Assembly: GCF_014652855.1 (NCBI RefSeq)
Contig: NZ_BMZP01000003.1
Location: forward strand, 186,001 to 250,000
DNA from: Novosphingobium pokkalii
GTDB taxonomy: Bacteria > Pseudomonadota > Alphaproteobacteria > Sphingomonadales > Sphingomonadaceae
Direction: 5' to 3'
DNA: 64,000 nucleotides
Shown here: in pieces, positions 7,719 to 16,895 of the stretch
Numbering within the stretch: the stretch's first letter is position 1
Layout: every line of letters begins with the position of its first letter
Translations under genes and position numbers: made by a program
The notes under the pieces: model-generated
The model's input: the letters and a program-made list of their open reading frames with translations, nothing else
Database searches by the model: none
Told to the model about the DNA's origin: nothing

Positions 7719-10046
7719 ATGCGAGCGTCATCCGTCCTGCTCACTGCCACTGCATCGCTTCTGGCGCTTGTCGCCCCATTTGCCGTCACGTCTGCCCGGG
7801 CGGCTAATGCCGCCCCCGAACCTGCGCCGGCGCCAGCCGCTGCCGTCGATGCCAACGGCGATCCGCTCGGCACCATCGTGGTCAACGGCGAAAAGCGGGA
7901 AGTGAACCTGCAATCGGCGGCCATCGCCATCAGTACCGTGTCCGACGATGCGCTGCGCCAGCGCAATGCCACCGAACTGGCCGATCTCAACGGCTTCGTG
8001 CCGGGCCTGACCGTCACCAAGAGCGAAGGCAACGAGCGCGTCATCGCCATTCGCGGTGTCGGCTATGAAACCGCGCAAAATCCCAATTCGCAGCCCGGCG
8101 TCGCCTTCCACATCGACGGGGTCTACATTGCCCACGTCGTGGCGCTGAACCAGGATCTGCTCGATGTCGATCACGTGGAAGTGCTGCGCGGGCCGCAGGG
8201 TACCGTGTTCGGCCAGACCTCCACCGGTGGCGCGATCAACGTGATCACCCGCAAGCCGGTGCTCGGCGTGACGACCGGCGAAGCGCAGGTCAGCTATGGC
8301 AACTACAACTATGTCCGCGCCATGGGCACGCTCAACGTGCCGCTGGCCGAAACGCTGGCGGTGCGCGGCACGGTGCAATACCTGCGCCACGATGGCTATG
8401 GCTATGCCGTGGGCGTGCCGGGCTATGCCAAGTATCCGCTCGACGATGCCAACAACCTGGGCGCGCATGTCTCGCTGCTGTGGCAGCCCTCGCCCGATAC
8501 CTCGGTCACGCTCTCGGCGCAGACTTTCGATGCCGATCACAACGCCGCGCTGCAAAAGTGCCTGCTGTGCAGCACCGATCCCGCCGCCGGCAGCACCACC
8601 TATATCGCCGATCCCAGCACCAACCCGCGCGTGGTGAACCAGGACTATGGCGGCAAGTACAACACCAAGACGCGCATGGCCTATCTCTCGATCGCGCAGA
8701 CGATCGACGACAAGGTCGTGCTCAAGTCGGTGACCGCCTACCAGTATCTCAACAAGAACCAGAGCGGCGACAACGACCGCTATGTCTATGCCAACTATCA
8801 CGACAACATCGTCAAGTGGCAGGACTACAGCAGCACCTGGACGCAGGAAGTCTCGGCCTCGTCCACGCCGAACAAGTCGGTCGAATGGGTCGTCGGCGGG
8901 TTCTATCTGCGTCAGCACGCGCTTCAAAACATCCTGGAATATACCACCGGCGGCTTTTCCACCGATCCCAGCAACGGGGAGGCCGTGTCGTTCCAGACCG
9001 ACAGCCCCTATCAGCACACCTCATGGGCCGGCTATGGCCAGGCGATCGTTCACGCCACCGACAAGCTCGATCTGATCGCCGGCGCACGCTATAGCTGGGA
9101 CAAGATTTCCGCCCAGCCCGTGCAGTATTTCGCGGTGGTCACGCCGCGCACTTCCACCAGCGACGCGGTGACCGGCAAGCTCAGCCTGCAATACCGGCTC
9201 GATACCGATCACATGGTCTATGTCACCGGCTCCAAGGGCTACAAGCCCAGCGGCGTCACCTTTGCCGGCAGTTCGATCTTCGTGAAGGACACCTACAAGA
9301 AGGAAACCGTCTGGGCGGCCGAAATCGGCTCAAAGAACGAGTTCTTCAACAAGACCCTGCGCTTCAACGTGGCGGGCTATTACTACTGGTACAAGGATTT
9401 CCAGTTCACCGCCGAAGACCCGGTGCCCTTTGCCGGCGGCACGGCCAATATCCCGCGCGCCGAAACCTATGGCATCGAGTTCGAAACCACCTGGGCGCCG
9501 ACCAAACAATTGCGCTTTGATGGCAACCTGGCGCTGGCCGAAGGCAAGTTCCACGGCGACTATTACACCATCGACAAGCAGACCGCGCAGGATGTACGCG
9601 CTGCCGCCTATGCCGCTGCCGGCTATCCCGCAGACTGGTATTACGACAGCGCCGTGATCAACGCTGTCAAGGCCGCCGCCACCAACACCAACGGCAAGAA
9701 GATCCCCAAGCTGCCGGGCGTGCAGGGCAGCTTTGCCGCCACTTACACCGCGCCGGTCGGCCCGGGCGAACTGATGCTGCGCGGCGAAGTGATCTATCGC
9801 GGCAAGTTCAACTCGCGCATCTTCAACGTGCCGCAGTTCGACACCGTGCCCGCCTATACCATCGGCAACCTGATGATCCAGTATCAGCCCGATGCCTCGC
9901 CGTTCAACTTCTCGGTGACCGGCACCAACATCACCGACAAGGCCGGGGTCAGCAACAAGTTCGCCGATCCCTATGGTTCGGGTACGACGAGCGTGGAATA
10001 CATCCCGCCGCGCCAGGTCTTTGCCACAATCGGCTACAAGTTCTGA
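7719..10046 (+). CDS. TonB-dependent outer-membrane receptor
   Basis: The 775-residue protein has a signal peptide (cleavage near SARA-ANA), a Pro/Ala linker, a TonB-box-like LGTIVVNG, a plug domain with VEVLRGPQGTVFGQTSTGGAINVITRKP, and a beta-barrel ending in GYKF with the terminal aromatic needed for assembly. Two more in-frame starts lie upstream; the ATG at 7719 is chosen for its strong GAGGGGGGA site. It takes up a substrate too large or scarce for porins, energised by TonB. The shared palindrome suggests it serves the dioxygenase island rather than the galactose genes that converge on it. Confidence 0.9.
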   Translation: MRASSVLLTATASLLALVAPFAVTSARAANAAPEPAPAPAAAVDANGDPLGTIVVNGEKREVNLQSAAIAISTVSDDALRQRNATELADLNGFVPGLTVTKSEGNERVIAIRGVGYETAQNPNSQPGVAFHIDGVYIAHVVALNQDLLDVDHVEVLRGPQGTVFGQTSTGGAINVITRKPVLGVTTGEAQVSYGNYNYVRAMGTLNVPLAETLAVRGTVQYLRHDGYGYAVGVPGYAKYPLDDANNLGAHVSLLWQPSPDTSVTLSAQTFDADHNAALQKCLLCSTDPAAGSTTYIADPSTNPRVVNQDYGGKYNTKTRMAYLSIAQTIDDKVVLKSVTAYQYLNKNQSGDNDRYVYANYHDNIVKWQDYSSTWTQEVSASSTPNKSVEWVVGGFYLRQHALQNILEYTTGGFSTDPSNGEAVSFQTDSPYQHTSWAGYGQAIVHATDKLDLIAGARYSWDKISAQPVQYFAVVTPRTSTSDAVTGKLSLQYRLDTDHMVYVTGSKGYKPSGVTFAGSSIFVKDTYKKETVWAAEIGSKNEFFNKTLRFNVAGYYYWYKDFQFTAEDPVPFAGGTANIPRAETYGIEFETTWAPTKQLRFDGNLALAEGKFHGDYYTIDKQTAQDVRAAAYAAAGYPADWYYDSAVINAVKAAATNTNGKKIPKLPGVQGSFAATYTAPVGPGELMLRGEVIYRGKFNSRIFNVPQFDTVPAYTIGNLMIQYQPDASPFNFSVTGTNITDKAGVSNKFADPYGSGTTSVEYIPPRQVFATIGYKF

Positions 10047-10071
10047 CTTCGACGCATGAAGTCCACCTTGC

Positions 10072-10106
10072 CGGCAGCGCGGATCATCCCCGCGCTGCCG
10101 TTTTTT
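10072..10106 (+). terminator. Rho-independent terminator after TonB receptor
   Basis: An 11-bp perfect stem (CGGCAGCGCGG/CCGCGCTGCCG) with a 7-base loop is followed by TTTTTT. It lies 26 bases after the receptor stop and just before the end of the convergent dgoA gene. Confidence 0.88.
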
Positions 10107-10109
10107 GCG

Positions 10110-10772
10110 TCAGTCGATCAGGCGGTGCACTTCGGTGACGAAAGCCTTGGCCGCCTTGGCCACATCTTCCACGCTGCGCCCGGCCTTGTAGAGCGCCGAG
10201 CCCAGCCCGCCACCGGCCGCGCCGGCCGCCATCCAGTCGCCCAGGTTCTGCGGCGTCACACCGCCCACCGCGAGCACCGGCACATGGCGCGGGATCACGG
10301 CCAATTGCGCCTTGAGCACCGTGGGGCTGGCCGCTTCGGCCGGGAACAGCTTGAGGCCGTGCGCGCCAGCGTCCAGCGCGGCAAAGGCTTCGGTGGGCGT
10401 GGCATAGCCGGGCAGCGCGACCATGCCCAGTTCCACGCTGCGCGCGATCACCGCCGGGTTGACGTTGGGCGAAACCATCAGCTTGCCGCCCACGCCATGC
10501 ACCGCCTCGACATCGGCGACGGACAGCACCGTGCCCGCGCCAACCAGCACGGTATCGCCATAGCGGTGCGCGATCTTGCCGATCGAGACCAGCGGCTCGG
10601 GCGAATTGAGCGGCACTTCGATCATGCTGAAACCGGCCTGGACCAGGGCATCGGCCATGGCCTCGATCTCGTCGGGGCGCACCCCGCGCAGGATCGCCAC
10701 CAGCGGGCAGTGGCGCATGGCCTGCGCAAAACGGTCGGCCGCCTCATGAGCGGGGGTATGGTCAGTGATCAC
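10110..10772 (-). CDS. dgoA: 2-dehydro-3-deoxy-6-phosphogalactonate aldolase
   Basis: The 220-residue protein is a KDPG/KDPGal-type class I aldolase. E52 (IEVPLNSP) and the Schiff-base lysine K141 (GLKLFPAE) are in place. The PLNSP form and the pairing with DgoK favour phospho-KDGal over KDPG. It splits 2-dehydro-3-deoxy-6-phosphogalactonate into pyruvate and glyceraldehyde 3-phosphate. The GTG at 10772 overlaps the DgoK stop, giving the family's usual length (about 205-220) and translational coupling. It is the last gene of the symporter-dgoK-dgoA operon. Confidence 0.92.
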   Translation of the reverse strand: MITDHTPAHEAADRFAQAMRHCPLVAILRGVRPDEIEAMADALVQAGFSMIEVPLNSPEPLVSIGKIAHRYGDTVLVGAGTVLSVADVEAVHGVGGKLMVSPNVNPAVIARSVELGMVALPGYATPTEAFAALDAGAHGLKLFPAEAASPTVLKAQLAVIPRHVPVLAVGGVTPQNLGDWMAAGAAGGGLGSALYKAGRSVEDVAKAAKAFVTEVHRLID

Positions 10773-11637
10773 GAACGAGGCTCCAGATCTGGGCAATGCC
10801 GGCAACGAACGCGGCATGGCTGTCAACGAGGTGGGCGCGGCCGCCGCATTGCGCAATGGCCGAGGTGTAGAGCGCGCCGAGCATGGGATCGGCGAGCAGG
10901 TAGACGTCGACGCCCGGCCCCACGCCCGCGCCGCGCACGTCGCTGCCGATCAGCAGGCCAGAGGCGTGGGCGGCGCTGTCTTCCACCGCGCGCAGGCCGA
11001 GCAACGCGGAAGCGCGCACGCCGAACAACGCGGTGAGCAGGGCGGGATCGGCACTGGCGGCAACCCCGCCGGCAAAGGCCGGGCCATCGGCCACCGGCCC
11101 GCCGAGGAATTCCGCCAGCAGGCTGTGCTGCTTGAGCAGGGCAAACATCTCGCCGGTCATGCTGGTCGAAAACGCGGCGACGGCCCCGCCCTGCATCCGT
11201 GCCCACTTGCAGTGGGTGCCGGGCTGGCACAACAGCGCGTCGGCCGGGGCAAGGCCGGCGCTCACCGCGCCGAGCAGTTGCACTTCTTCCCCGCGCATCA
11301 CATCGCCGCGCGGGTCTGACAGGCCCGGCACGATCCAGGTGCGCGGCGCCACTTCATGCAGCGCCCCGGCAATCTCTGCCGCGCCCGAGGGGCACGAGAG
11401 ATAGGGCACCATGGCCCAGCCGCGCTGCGAGCCGACCATGCCGGCGGCGATCACCGGCCAGTCACCCAGCCTGGCGCGGATGGCGGCCACTTCTTCGGCA
11501 AAACCGCCCGGCCCCACCGCGAGCACGCCGCGATCGTCGCGGAAGGTTTCGTGCACGGTCCCGCTGGCGTCGAGCAGGTAGACCCGGCGATTGGTGGTGC
11601 CCCAATCGATGGCAAGAAAACGGTCGGTCACGGTCAC
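10762..11637 (-). CDS. dgoK: 2-dehydro-3-deoxygalactonokinase
   Basis: The 291-residue protein has the DgoK signatures: an N-terminal ATP-binding AIDWGTTNRRVYLL and the central CQPGTHCKW. It phosphorylates 2-dehydro-3-deoxygalactonate at O6. The start is uncertain: a GTG at 11637, one base after the symporter stop, gives the usual length; a GTG at 11631 or an ATG at 11655 inside the symporter gene are alternatives. It overlaps dgoA by 11 bases. Confidence 0.92.
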   Translation of the reverse strand: MTVTDRFLAIDWGTTNRRVYLLDASGTVHETFRDDRGVLAVGPGGFAEEVAAIRARLGDWPVIAAGMVGSQRGWAMVPYLSCPSGAAEIAGALHEVAPRTWIVPGLSDPRGDVMRGEEVQLLGAVSAGLAPADALLCQPGTHCKWARMQGGAVAAFSTSMTGEMFALLKQHSLLAEFLGGPVADGPAFAGGVAASADPALLTALFGVRASALLGLRAVEDSAAHASGLLIGSDVRGAGVGPGVDVYLLADPMLGALYTSAIAQCGGRAHLVDSHAAFVAGIAQIWSLVRDH

Positions 11638-11638
11638 A

Positions 11639-13228
11639 TCACCACCAATAGGCATAGAGAGCGACGAGAATCGCCAGGATCGCCAGCGCCGCCGCATTGA
11701 AGCCGGGGCTGGTGCGGAACAGCGTGGCTTCCTTGCGGATGCCGGCGCCCTGTTGCACCTGCGGGCGCGCGAGCGAAACCCCCATGGCCAGCAACAGCGA
11801 CACGACGAAGATGATCGCCATGCGGTTCATGAACGGCACGGCTTCGAGCGCGGCAATCCCGCCAAAGCGGAACACCAGGCTGAGCAGCACCGAAGCGACG
11901 GCACCGGTCAGCGCGCCGGCCTCGGTCGCGCGCGGCCAGAACAGGCCGAGCAGGAAGATCACGGTGATCCCCGGCGTGACGAAGCCCGAGAACTCCTGGA
12001 TATACTGGAACGCCTGGTCCAGCCCGCCCAAGAGCGGGCGCGCAGTGAGGATCGCGATGACCACGGCCAGCGCAGCGGCCACGCGGCCCACAGCCACCAG
12101 CTTCTTCTCGCTCTGCTCGCCCTTGGCGAAGCGGGCATAGATATCGAGGGTGAAGATCGTGGCGATCGAGTTGATTTTGCTGGCCGTCGACGCGATGATC
12201 GCGGCCACCAGCGCAGCAAACACCAGGCCGAGCAGGCCCGGCGGCAGCAGGCGCATCATCGCCGGATAGGCTTCATCCGGCTTGGCCAGGTTCGGCGCCA
12301 GCAGCACGGCGGCAATGCCCGGCAGCACGATGATGATCGGCATGATCAGCTTGAGGAAGCCGGCAAAGACCATGCCGCGCTGCGCCTCGGGCAGGCTCTT
12401 GGCCGCCAGCGCGCGCTGGATGATATACTGGTTGCAGCCCCAGTACGACAGGTTCGCGATCCACATGCCGCCGATGATCACCGACAGGCCCGGCAGATCC
12501 TTGTAGTGCGGATCGTTAGCCGACAGGATCATGTGGAAGTGATCCGGGGCCTGCGCCACAAGGGCCTTGAAGCCCGAGACGATGCCCGGCCCATCGCCAT
12601 AGAGCTGGCCGATCTGCCCGAGCGTGAGCCAGGCAATCACCAGCCCGCCCAGCACCAGCAGCGTGACCTGGACGATATCGGTCAGCGCCACGGCCTTGAG
12701 CCCGCCGCGCAACTGATAGAGCAGCGCGAACACGCCCAGCCCCGCCAGCGCCACGTCCTGGTTCACGCCCGCCACCTGCATCACGGCGACAGAGCCGAGC
12801 CAGATGATCGAGGTGAGGTTCACGAAGACATAGAGCACCAGCCAGAACACCGCCATGACCGTGCGGATCGTGGGGCCAAAGCGCTGCTCCAGGAACTGCG
12901 GCATGGTGTAGATGCCGTTGGCGAGGAAAATCGGCAGGAAATACTTGGCCACCAGCAGCAGCGTGGCCGCCGCCATCCATTCGTAGGAGGCGATGGCGAG
13001 GCCAATGGCATAGCCCGATCCGGCCATGCCGACGATCTGCTCGGCCGAAATGTTGGCCGCGATCAGCGAGGCGCCGATCGCCCACCATGGCAGCGATTTC
13101 GATGCCAGGAAGTAATCGGTGGTGTCGGTCTGGTGGCCGGCCTTCTCCCGGCTGACCCATTGGGCCAGCACGAAGATGAACACGGCATAGGCCGCCACCA
13201 CCACGGCATCGAGTGTCGATAGGCTCAT
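11639..13228 (-). CDS. Sodium:solute symporter (SSS family, galactose-type)
   Basis: The 529-residue protein has about 14 membrane segments and the layout of the SGLT group, with DYFLASKSLPWWAIGASLIAANISAEQ near residues 38-64 and SKINSIATIFTLDIY in the second half, which is typical of sodium/sugar symporters such as vSGLT. It probably carries galactose with Na+ across the inner membrane. It is first in the operon with dgoK and dgoA and is divergent from the GntR regulator across a 101-base control region. Confidence 0.88.
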   Translation of the reverse strand: MSLSTLDAVVVAAYAVFIFVLAQWVSREKAGHQTDTTDYFLASKSLPWWAIGASLIAANISAEQIVGMAGSGYAIGLAIASYEWMAAATLLLVAKYFLPIFLANGIYTMPQFLEQRFGPTIRTVMAVFWLVLYVFVNLTSIIWLGSVAVMQVAGVNQDVALAGLGVFALLYQLRGGLKAVALTDIVQVTLLVLGGLVIAWLTLGQIGQLYGDGPGIVSGFKALVAQAPDHFHMILSANDPHYKDLPGLSVIIGGMWIANLSYWGCNQYIIQRALAAKSLPEAQRGMVFAGFLKLIMPIIIVLPGIAAVLLAPNLAKPDEAYPAMMRLLPPGLLGLVFAALVAAIIASTASKINSIATIFTLDIYARFAKGEQSEKKLVAVGRVAAALAVVIAILTARPLLGGLDQAFQYIQEFSGFVTPGITVIFLLGLFWPRATEAGALTGAVASVLLSLVFRFGGIAALEAVPFMNRMAIIFVVSLLLAMGVSLARPQVQQGAGIRKEATLFRTSPGFNAAALAILAILVALYAYWW

Positions 13229-13287
13229 TTCCCGCCCTCTCTGGCATTTTGCCCGGAATTTGGTCTTGCCAATTCCGATTCGTGTCT

Positions 13288-13309
13288 ATTTATATGATTA
13301 AAAGAGCAC
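13288..13309. promoter_or_regulatory. Candidate GntR operator in symporter/regulator promoter
   Basis: The AT-rich stretch TTTATATGATTAAAAGAGCAC stands out in GC-rich surroundings, 20-40 bases before the regulator start. The elements TATATGAT and AAAGAGC(C)AC recur at 16847-16870 in the other divergent promoter of the locus. The flanks TTTA...TAAA are inverted. I infer binding of the GntR protein, including autoregulation. Confidence 0.4.
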
Positions 13310-13329
13310 ACTACCCCGAAGGGATCACC

Positions 13330-14055
13330 GTGGCATTCCAACCGCTCGAAGCACGCGACGCGCTCGGCCGCAATCTCACCTATGGCCTGCTCGATCGGCT
13401 CGGCTCGATGATCGTCGGCGGCGCCTTTGCCGGCCGCCCGTTCCCCACCGAGGCAGAGCTGTCGGAAACCCATGGCGTCAGCCGCTCGGTCACGCGCGAA
13501 GCGGTCAAGATGCTCACCGCCAAGGGCCTGGTCAGCGCGCGCCCGCGCCAGGGCACGATCATCCAGCCCGACAGCCAGTGGAACCTGTTCGATCCCGACG
13601 TGCTGCGCTGGATGCTGGAGCGGCGCTTCTCGATCGACCTGCTCACCCATTTCGGCCAGTTGCGCGTGGCGATCGAGCCTGCCGCCGCCGCCTTGGCCGC
13701 GCGCGAGGCAAGCGAGGATGGCCTGGCCCTGATCCGCGCCGGCTTTGCCCGCATGCAGGCGGCCGATGCCGGGCAGGATGACGTGCTGGAAGCCGACGTG
13801 GCTTTTCACGTCGCCATCCTCAAGGCTTCGGGCAATCCGTTCTTCGGCCAGTTCCGCGATGTCGTCTCCACCGCGCTCAAGACCTCGATCCGCTATACCA
13901 ACCGCATCGTTGGCCGCAGCGCCGATCTGGAAGCGCACGAAATGGTGATGAACGCGATCCTGGCGCGCGACGAGGCCAGCGCGCAGACCCGCATGCGCGT
14001 GATCATCGAGGACGCGCTCGATGCCATCCGCAAGAACGAGGAAGCACTGGCCTGA
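13330..14055 (+). CDS. GntR/FadR-family transcriptional regulator
   Basis: The 241-residue protein has an N-terminal winged helix (PTEAELSETHGVSRSVTREAVKML, residues about 38-61, then the wing SARPRQGTII) and a C-terminal FCD domain with metal/ligand histidines around AFHVAIL and the closing AHEMVMNAI. FCD regulators usually bind small sugar acids and release DNA. A GTG at 13330 with GAAGGGA upstream is chosen; an upstream ATG at 13294 is possible. Its place among galactonate genes suggests it acts like DgoR, sensing galactonate or KDGal. Confidence 0.87.
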   Translation: MAFQPLEARDALGRNLTYGLLDRLGSMIVGGAFAGRPFPTEAELSETHGVSRSVTREAVKMLTAKGLVSARPRQGTIIQPDSQWNLFDPDVLRWMLERRFSIDLLTHFGQLRVAIEPAAAALAAREASEDGLALIRAGFARMQAADAGQDDVLEADVAFHVAILKASGNPFFGQFRDVVSTALKTSIRYTNRIVGRSADLEAHEMVMNAILARDEASAQTRMRVIIEDALDAIRKNEEALA

Positions 14056-14070
14056 CATCGCCGCCCTGCC

Positions 14071-14970
14071 CTAGCCGCCGAAACGCGGCGTGGGGCAGCC
14101 GCGAAAGCCGGTACCGGTCACTTCGAACAGCACCCCGCCCTGCGCTTCGTCCACCCCATCGGCGGCGGAACTGACGAACAGGCGATCGAGATTTTCCCCG
14201 GCAAAGGCCAGGTTGGTGATCTGGCTGGCCGGCAGGTCGATGCAGTGCGTGCGCGTGCCATCGGCCAGGAAGCGGCTGACGCAGCCCACGCCCCAGTGTG
14301 CGATCCAGATGCCGCCCTGGCTGTCGATGGTCATGCCATCGGGCGAGCCCCAGCTTTCGGGAAAGTCCAGGAACGTCTCGCGCGGGCCCAGCGTACCATC
14401 GCCGCGATAGGCAAAGCGATAGACCCGGCCCAGCGCGCTGTCGGTGTGGTAGAGCCACTGCCCATCGGCCGAGAGCACCGGGCCATTGGCGATGCGATAG
14501 CCGCTGTCCACCCGGCTCCACGACAGATCGGGATCGAGCCGGTAGAAATGGCCAGTGGGCGTTTCCCCGTCCATGTTCATCGTGCCGGCCCAGATGCTGC
14601 CGCGCGGGCAGACCATGGCATCGTTCATGCGGTTGCGCGGCAGATCGGGTTCCGGCGCGCCGATCAGCACGCAGGAAAACGGTTCGAGCGTGATCGTGGC
14701 AAAGCCGCCGCGCAGCCCGGCGATGAAGCCCGGCCCGCTCTCGCGCTCCAGCACCCAGCCGATCATGTCGGGCACGTCCCATTCGGCCACCAGGCCGCTG
14801 GCCAGGTCCAGCCGGTTGATTCGCTGGCCGATGATGTCCACCCAGAACAGCGCCTGCTGGCGGGCTGACCACAGCAGCCCTTCGCCCAGCAGATCGCGGG
14901 TGTGCATCGCGCCCGGTCGCGCCACGGGCACTACTTGAATGGTATCAGTGGCTGTCACGGGGCACTCCAT
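14071..14970 (-). CDS. SMP-30/gluconolactonase family sugar lactonase
   Basis: The roughly 299-residue protein is a six-bladed propeller of the SMP-30/LRE family: [18 protein letters not shown] at the start, the metal-binding [16 protein letters not shown] and the late [18 protein letters not shown]. In context it most likely opens galactono-1,4-lactone (or arabinonolactone) made by the galactose dehydrogenase. The ATG at 14970 overlaps the dehydratase gene by 26 bases; a GTG at 14958 with GGAG six bases upstream is an equally good start. The pair is clearly co-transcribed. Confidence 0.87.
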   Translation of the reverse strand: MECPVTATDTIQVVPVARPGAMHTRDLLGEGLLWSARQQALFWVDIIGQRINRLDLASGLVAEWDVPDMIGWVLERESGPGFIAGLRGGFATITLEPFSCVLIGAPEPDLPRNRMNDAMVCPRGSIWAGTMNMDGETPTGHFYRLDPDLSWSRVDSGYRIANGPVLSADGQWLYHTDSALGRVYRFAYRGDGTLGPRETFLDFPESWGSPDGMTIDSQGGIWIAHWGVGCVSRFLADGTRTHCIDLPASQITNLAFAGENLDRLFVSSAADGVDEAQGGVLFEVTGTGFRGCPTPRFGG

Positions 14971-16777
14971 AGACTTGGGCAACCTTCTGGAACCGTACGG
15001 CGTCCTCGATCACCGCGCCACCGGCGAACTGCCCGGTGATCTTGCGGCTGAGCGCCTGCCACGGGGTCTGGTCTTCGGGGAAGCGGAACGGCTCGGCGGC
15101 CAGCGCGGCACGGCGCTCGGCCAGTTCGGCATCGGAGACCAGCAGGTTGACGCTGCGGGTCTTGAGATCGACGCGGATGCGATCGCCATCGCGCAGGATG
15201 GCCAGCCCGCCGCCCACGGCCGCCTCGGGGCTGGCATTGAGGATCGAGGGACTGCCCGAAGTGCCCGACTGGCGCCCGTCGCCCAGGCACGGCAGCGCGT
15301 CCACGCCCGCGCGGATCAGCGCGGCGGGCGGGCGCATGTTGACCACTTCGGCGCCACCGGGATAGCCGATCGGCCCGGCGCCCCGGATCACCAGGATCGA
15401 GCGCTCGTCGATGCCCAGCGCGGGATCGTCGATCCGCGCGTGATAGTCTTCCGGCCCGTCGAACACGAAGACCTGCCCCTCGAACGCTTCGGGATCATCG
15501 GGGTTGGACAGATAGCGCGCGCGGAACTGGTCGCTGATCACGCTTTTCTTCATCACCGCCGCGTCGAACAGGTTGCCGCCCAGCACGGTGAGCCCGGCGG
15601 CGAGCTTGAGCGGACGGTCGAGCGGGCGGATCACGTCTTCATCGGCAATCTGCACATGGGCGACATTGTCGGCCACGGTCTTGCCATTGGCGGTCAGCGC
15701 GCTGCCGTCGAGCAGCCCGGCGCGGGCGAGTTCACCCATCACCGCCGGCACGCCGCCCGCGCGGAAATAGTCCTCGCCCAGGTATTCGCCCGAGGGTTGC
15801 AGGTTGACCAGCAGCGGAATGTCCGCACCGTGGCTTTCCCAGTCCTCCAGCGTCAGGTCCACGCCGACGTGGCGGGCAATCGCGTTCAGGTGGATCGGCG
15901 CGTTGGTCGATCCGCCGATCGCGGAATTGACGCGGATGGCGTTGAGGAACGCGGCCTTGGTCAGGATGTCGGACGGCTTGCGATCGGCCGCGACCATTTC
16001 GACGATCTGCTTGCCGGTGTAATAGGCGCATTCCTGCCGGTCGCGGTGCGGTGCGGGGATCGCCGCCGAGCCGGGCAGGCTCATGCCCAGGGCTTCGGCC
16101 AGCGAATTCATCGTCGTGGCCGTGCCCATGGTGTTGCAATAGCCGGTCGAGGGCGCGCTGCTGGCGACCAGTTCGATGAACCCCTTGAAATCGATCTCGC
16201 CCTTGGACAGCATCTCGCGCGCTTTCCACACGATCGTGCCGCTGCCGGTGCGCTTGCCTTCATGCCAGCCGTTGAGCATCGGCCCGACCGACAGGGCAAT
16301 GGCGGGAATATTGACCGTGGCCGCCGCCATCAGCGCGGCGGGCGTGGTCTTGTCGCAACCGATGGTCAGCACCACGCCATCGAGCGGATAGCCAAACAGT
16401 ACTTCGACGAGGCCGAGATAGGCCAGGTTGCGATCGAGCCCGGCCGTCGGGCGCTTGCCGGTTTCCTGGATGGGGTGCAGCGGAAATTCGATGGGAATGC
16501 CGCCCGCCTCGCGAATGCCGTCGCGCACGCGGCTGGCCAGCACCAGGTGGTGGCGATTGCAGGGGGAAAGATCGCTGCCGGTCTGGGCAATGCCGATGAT
16601 CGGACGATCGGACTGCAATTCCTCGATCGTCAGGCCATAGTTGAGATAGCGTTCGAGATAGAGCGCGGTCATGTCGGCCGATTCGGGATTGTTGAACCAG
16701 GCGCGCGAACGCAGCCCTTTACCCAGGCCGCCGCCGTTGTTGCCGTTATCGTTGCCCACCGCTGCCATTCCTTCCAT
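14945..16777 (-). CDS. IlvD/Edd-family sugar-acid dehydratase, probable galactonate/arabonate dehydratase
   Basis: The 610-residue protein is an IlvD/Edd dehydratase. The three iron-sulfur cysteines are visible in [18 protein letters not shown] and TGYCNTMGT. It resembles the L-arabonate/D-xylonate/D-galactonate branch more than the valine-pathway enzyme or Edd. In this locus it is placed to dehydrate galactonate to 2-dehydro-3-deoxygalactonate, the step usually done by the enolase-type DgoD, which is absent here. An in-frame ATG three codons later (16768) is an alternative start. Confidence 0.88.
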   Translation of the reverse strand: MEGMAAVGNDNGNNGGGLGKGLRSRAWFNNPESADMTALYLERYLNYGLTIEELQSDRPIIGIAQTGSDLSPCNRHHLVLASRVRDGIREAGGIPIEFPLHPIQETGKRPTAGLDRNLAYLGLVEVLFGYPLDGVVLTIGCDKTTPAALMAAATVNIPAIALSVGPMLNGWHEGKRTGSGTIVWKAREMLSKGEIDFKGFIELVASSAPSTGYCNTMGTATTMNSLAEALGMSLPGSAAIPAPHRDRQECAYYTGKQIVEMVAADRKPSDILTKAAFLNAIRVNSAIGGSTNAPIHLNAIARHVGVDLTLEDWESHGADIPLLVNLQPSGEYLGEDYFRAGGVPAVMGELARAGLLDGSALTANGKTVADNVAHVQIADEDVIRPLDRPLKLAAGLTVLGGNLFDAAVMKKSVISDQFRARYLSNPDDPEAFEGQVFVFDGPEDYHARIDDPALGIDERSILVIRGAGPIGYPGGAEVVNMRPPAALIRAGVDALPCLGDGRQSGTSGSPSILNASPEAAVGGGLAILRDGDRIRVDLKTRSVNLLVSDAELAERRAALAAEPFRFPEDQTPWQALSRKITGQFAGGAVIEDAVRFQKVAQVYGVPRDSH

Positions 16778-16840
16778 TTGCCTTCTTATGGGCCGGCGCG
16801 CGTTGCCCCGCCGCTATCCCCGCCCATTGACCTCTCTAAC

Positions 16841-16870
16841 CATATATATATGATAAATGTAAAGAGCCAC
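16841..16870. promoter_or_regulatory. Candidate GntR operator, dehydratase/galactose dehydrogenase promoter
   Basis: In the 118-base divergent gap the segment CATATATATATGATAAATG, followed by TAAAGAGCCAC, shares TATATGAT and AAAGAGC(C)AC with 13291-13309. It lies 26-55 bases before the galactose dehydrogenase start. The same regulator could control both transcription units. Confidence 0.4.
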
Positions 16871-16895
16871 CGATAAGCTTGCGAGGACCCTGAAA

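Noticed and set aside
14939..16876. A 645-codon open frame antisense to the dehydratase
   Set aside because: It is a shadow of the IlvD/Edd gene, which has the three cysteine motifs; the antisense product shows no recognisable features.
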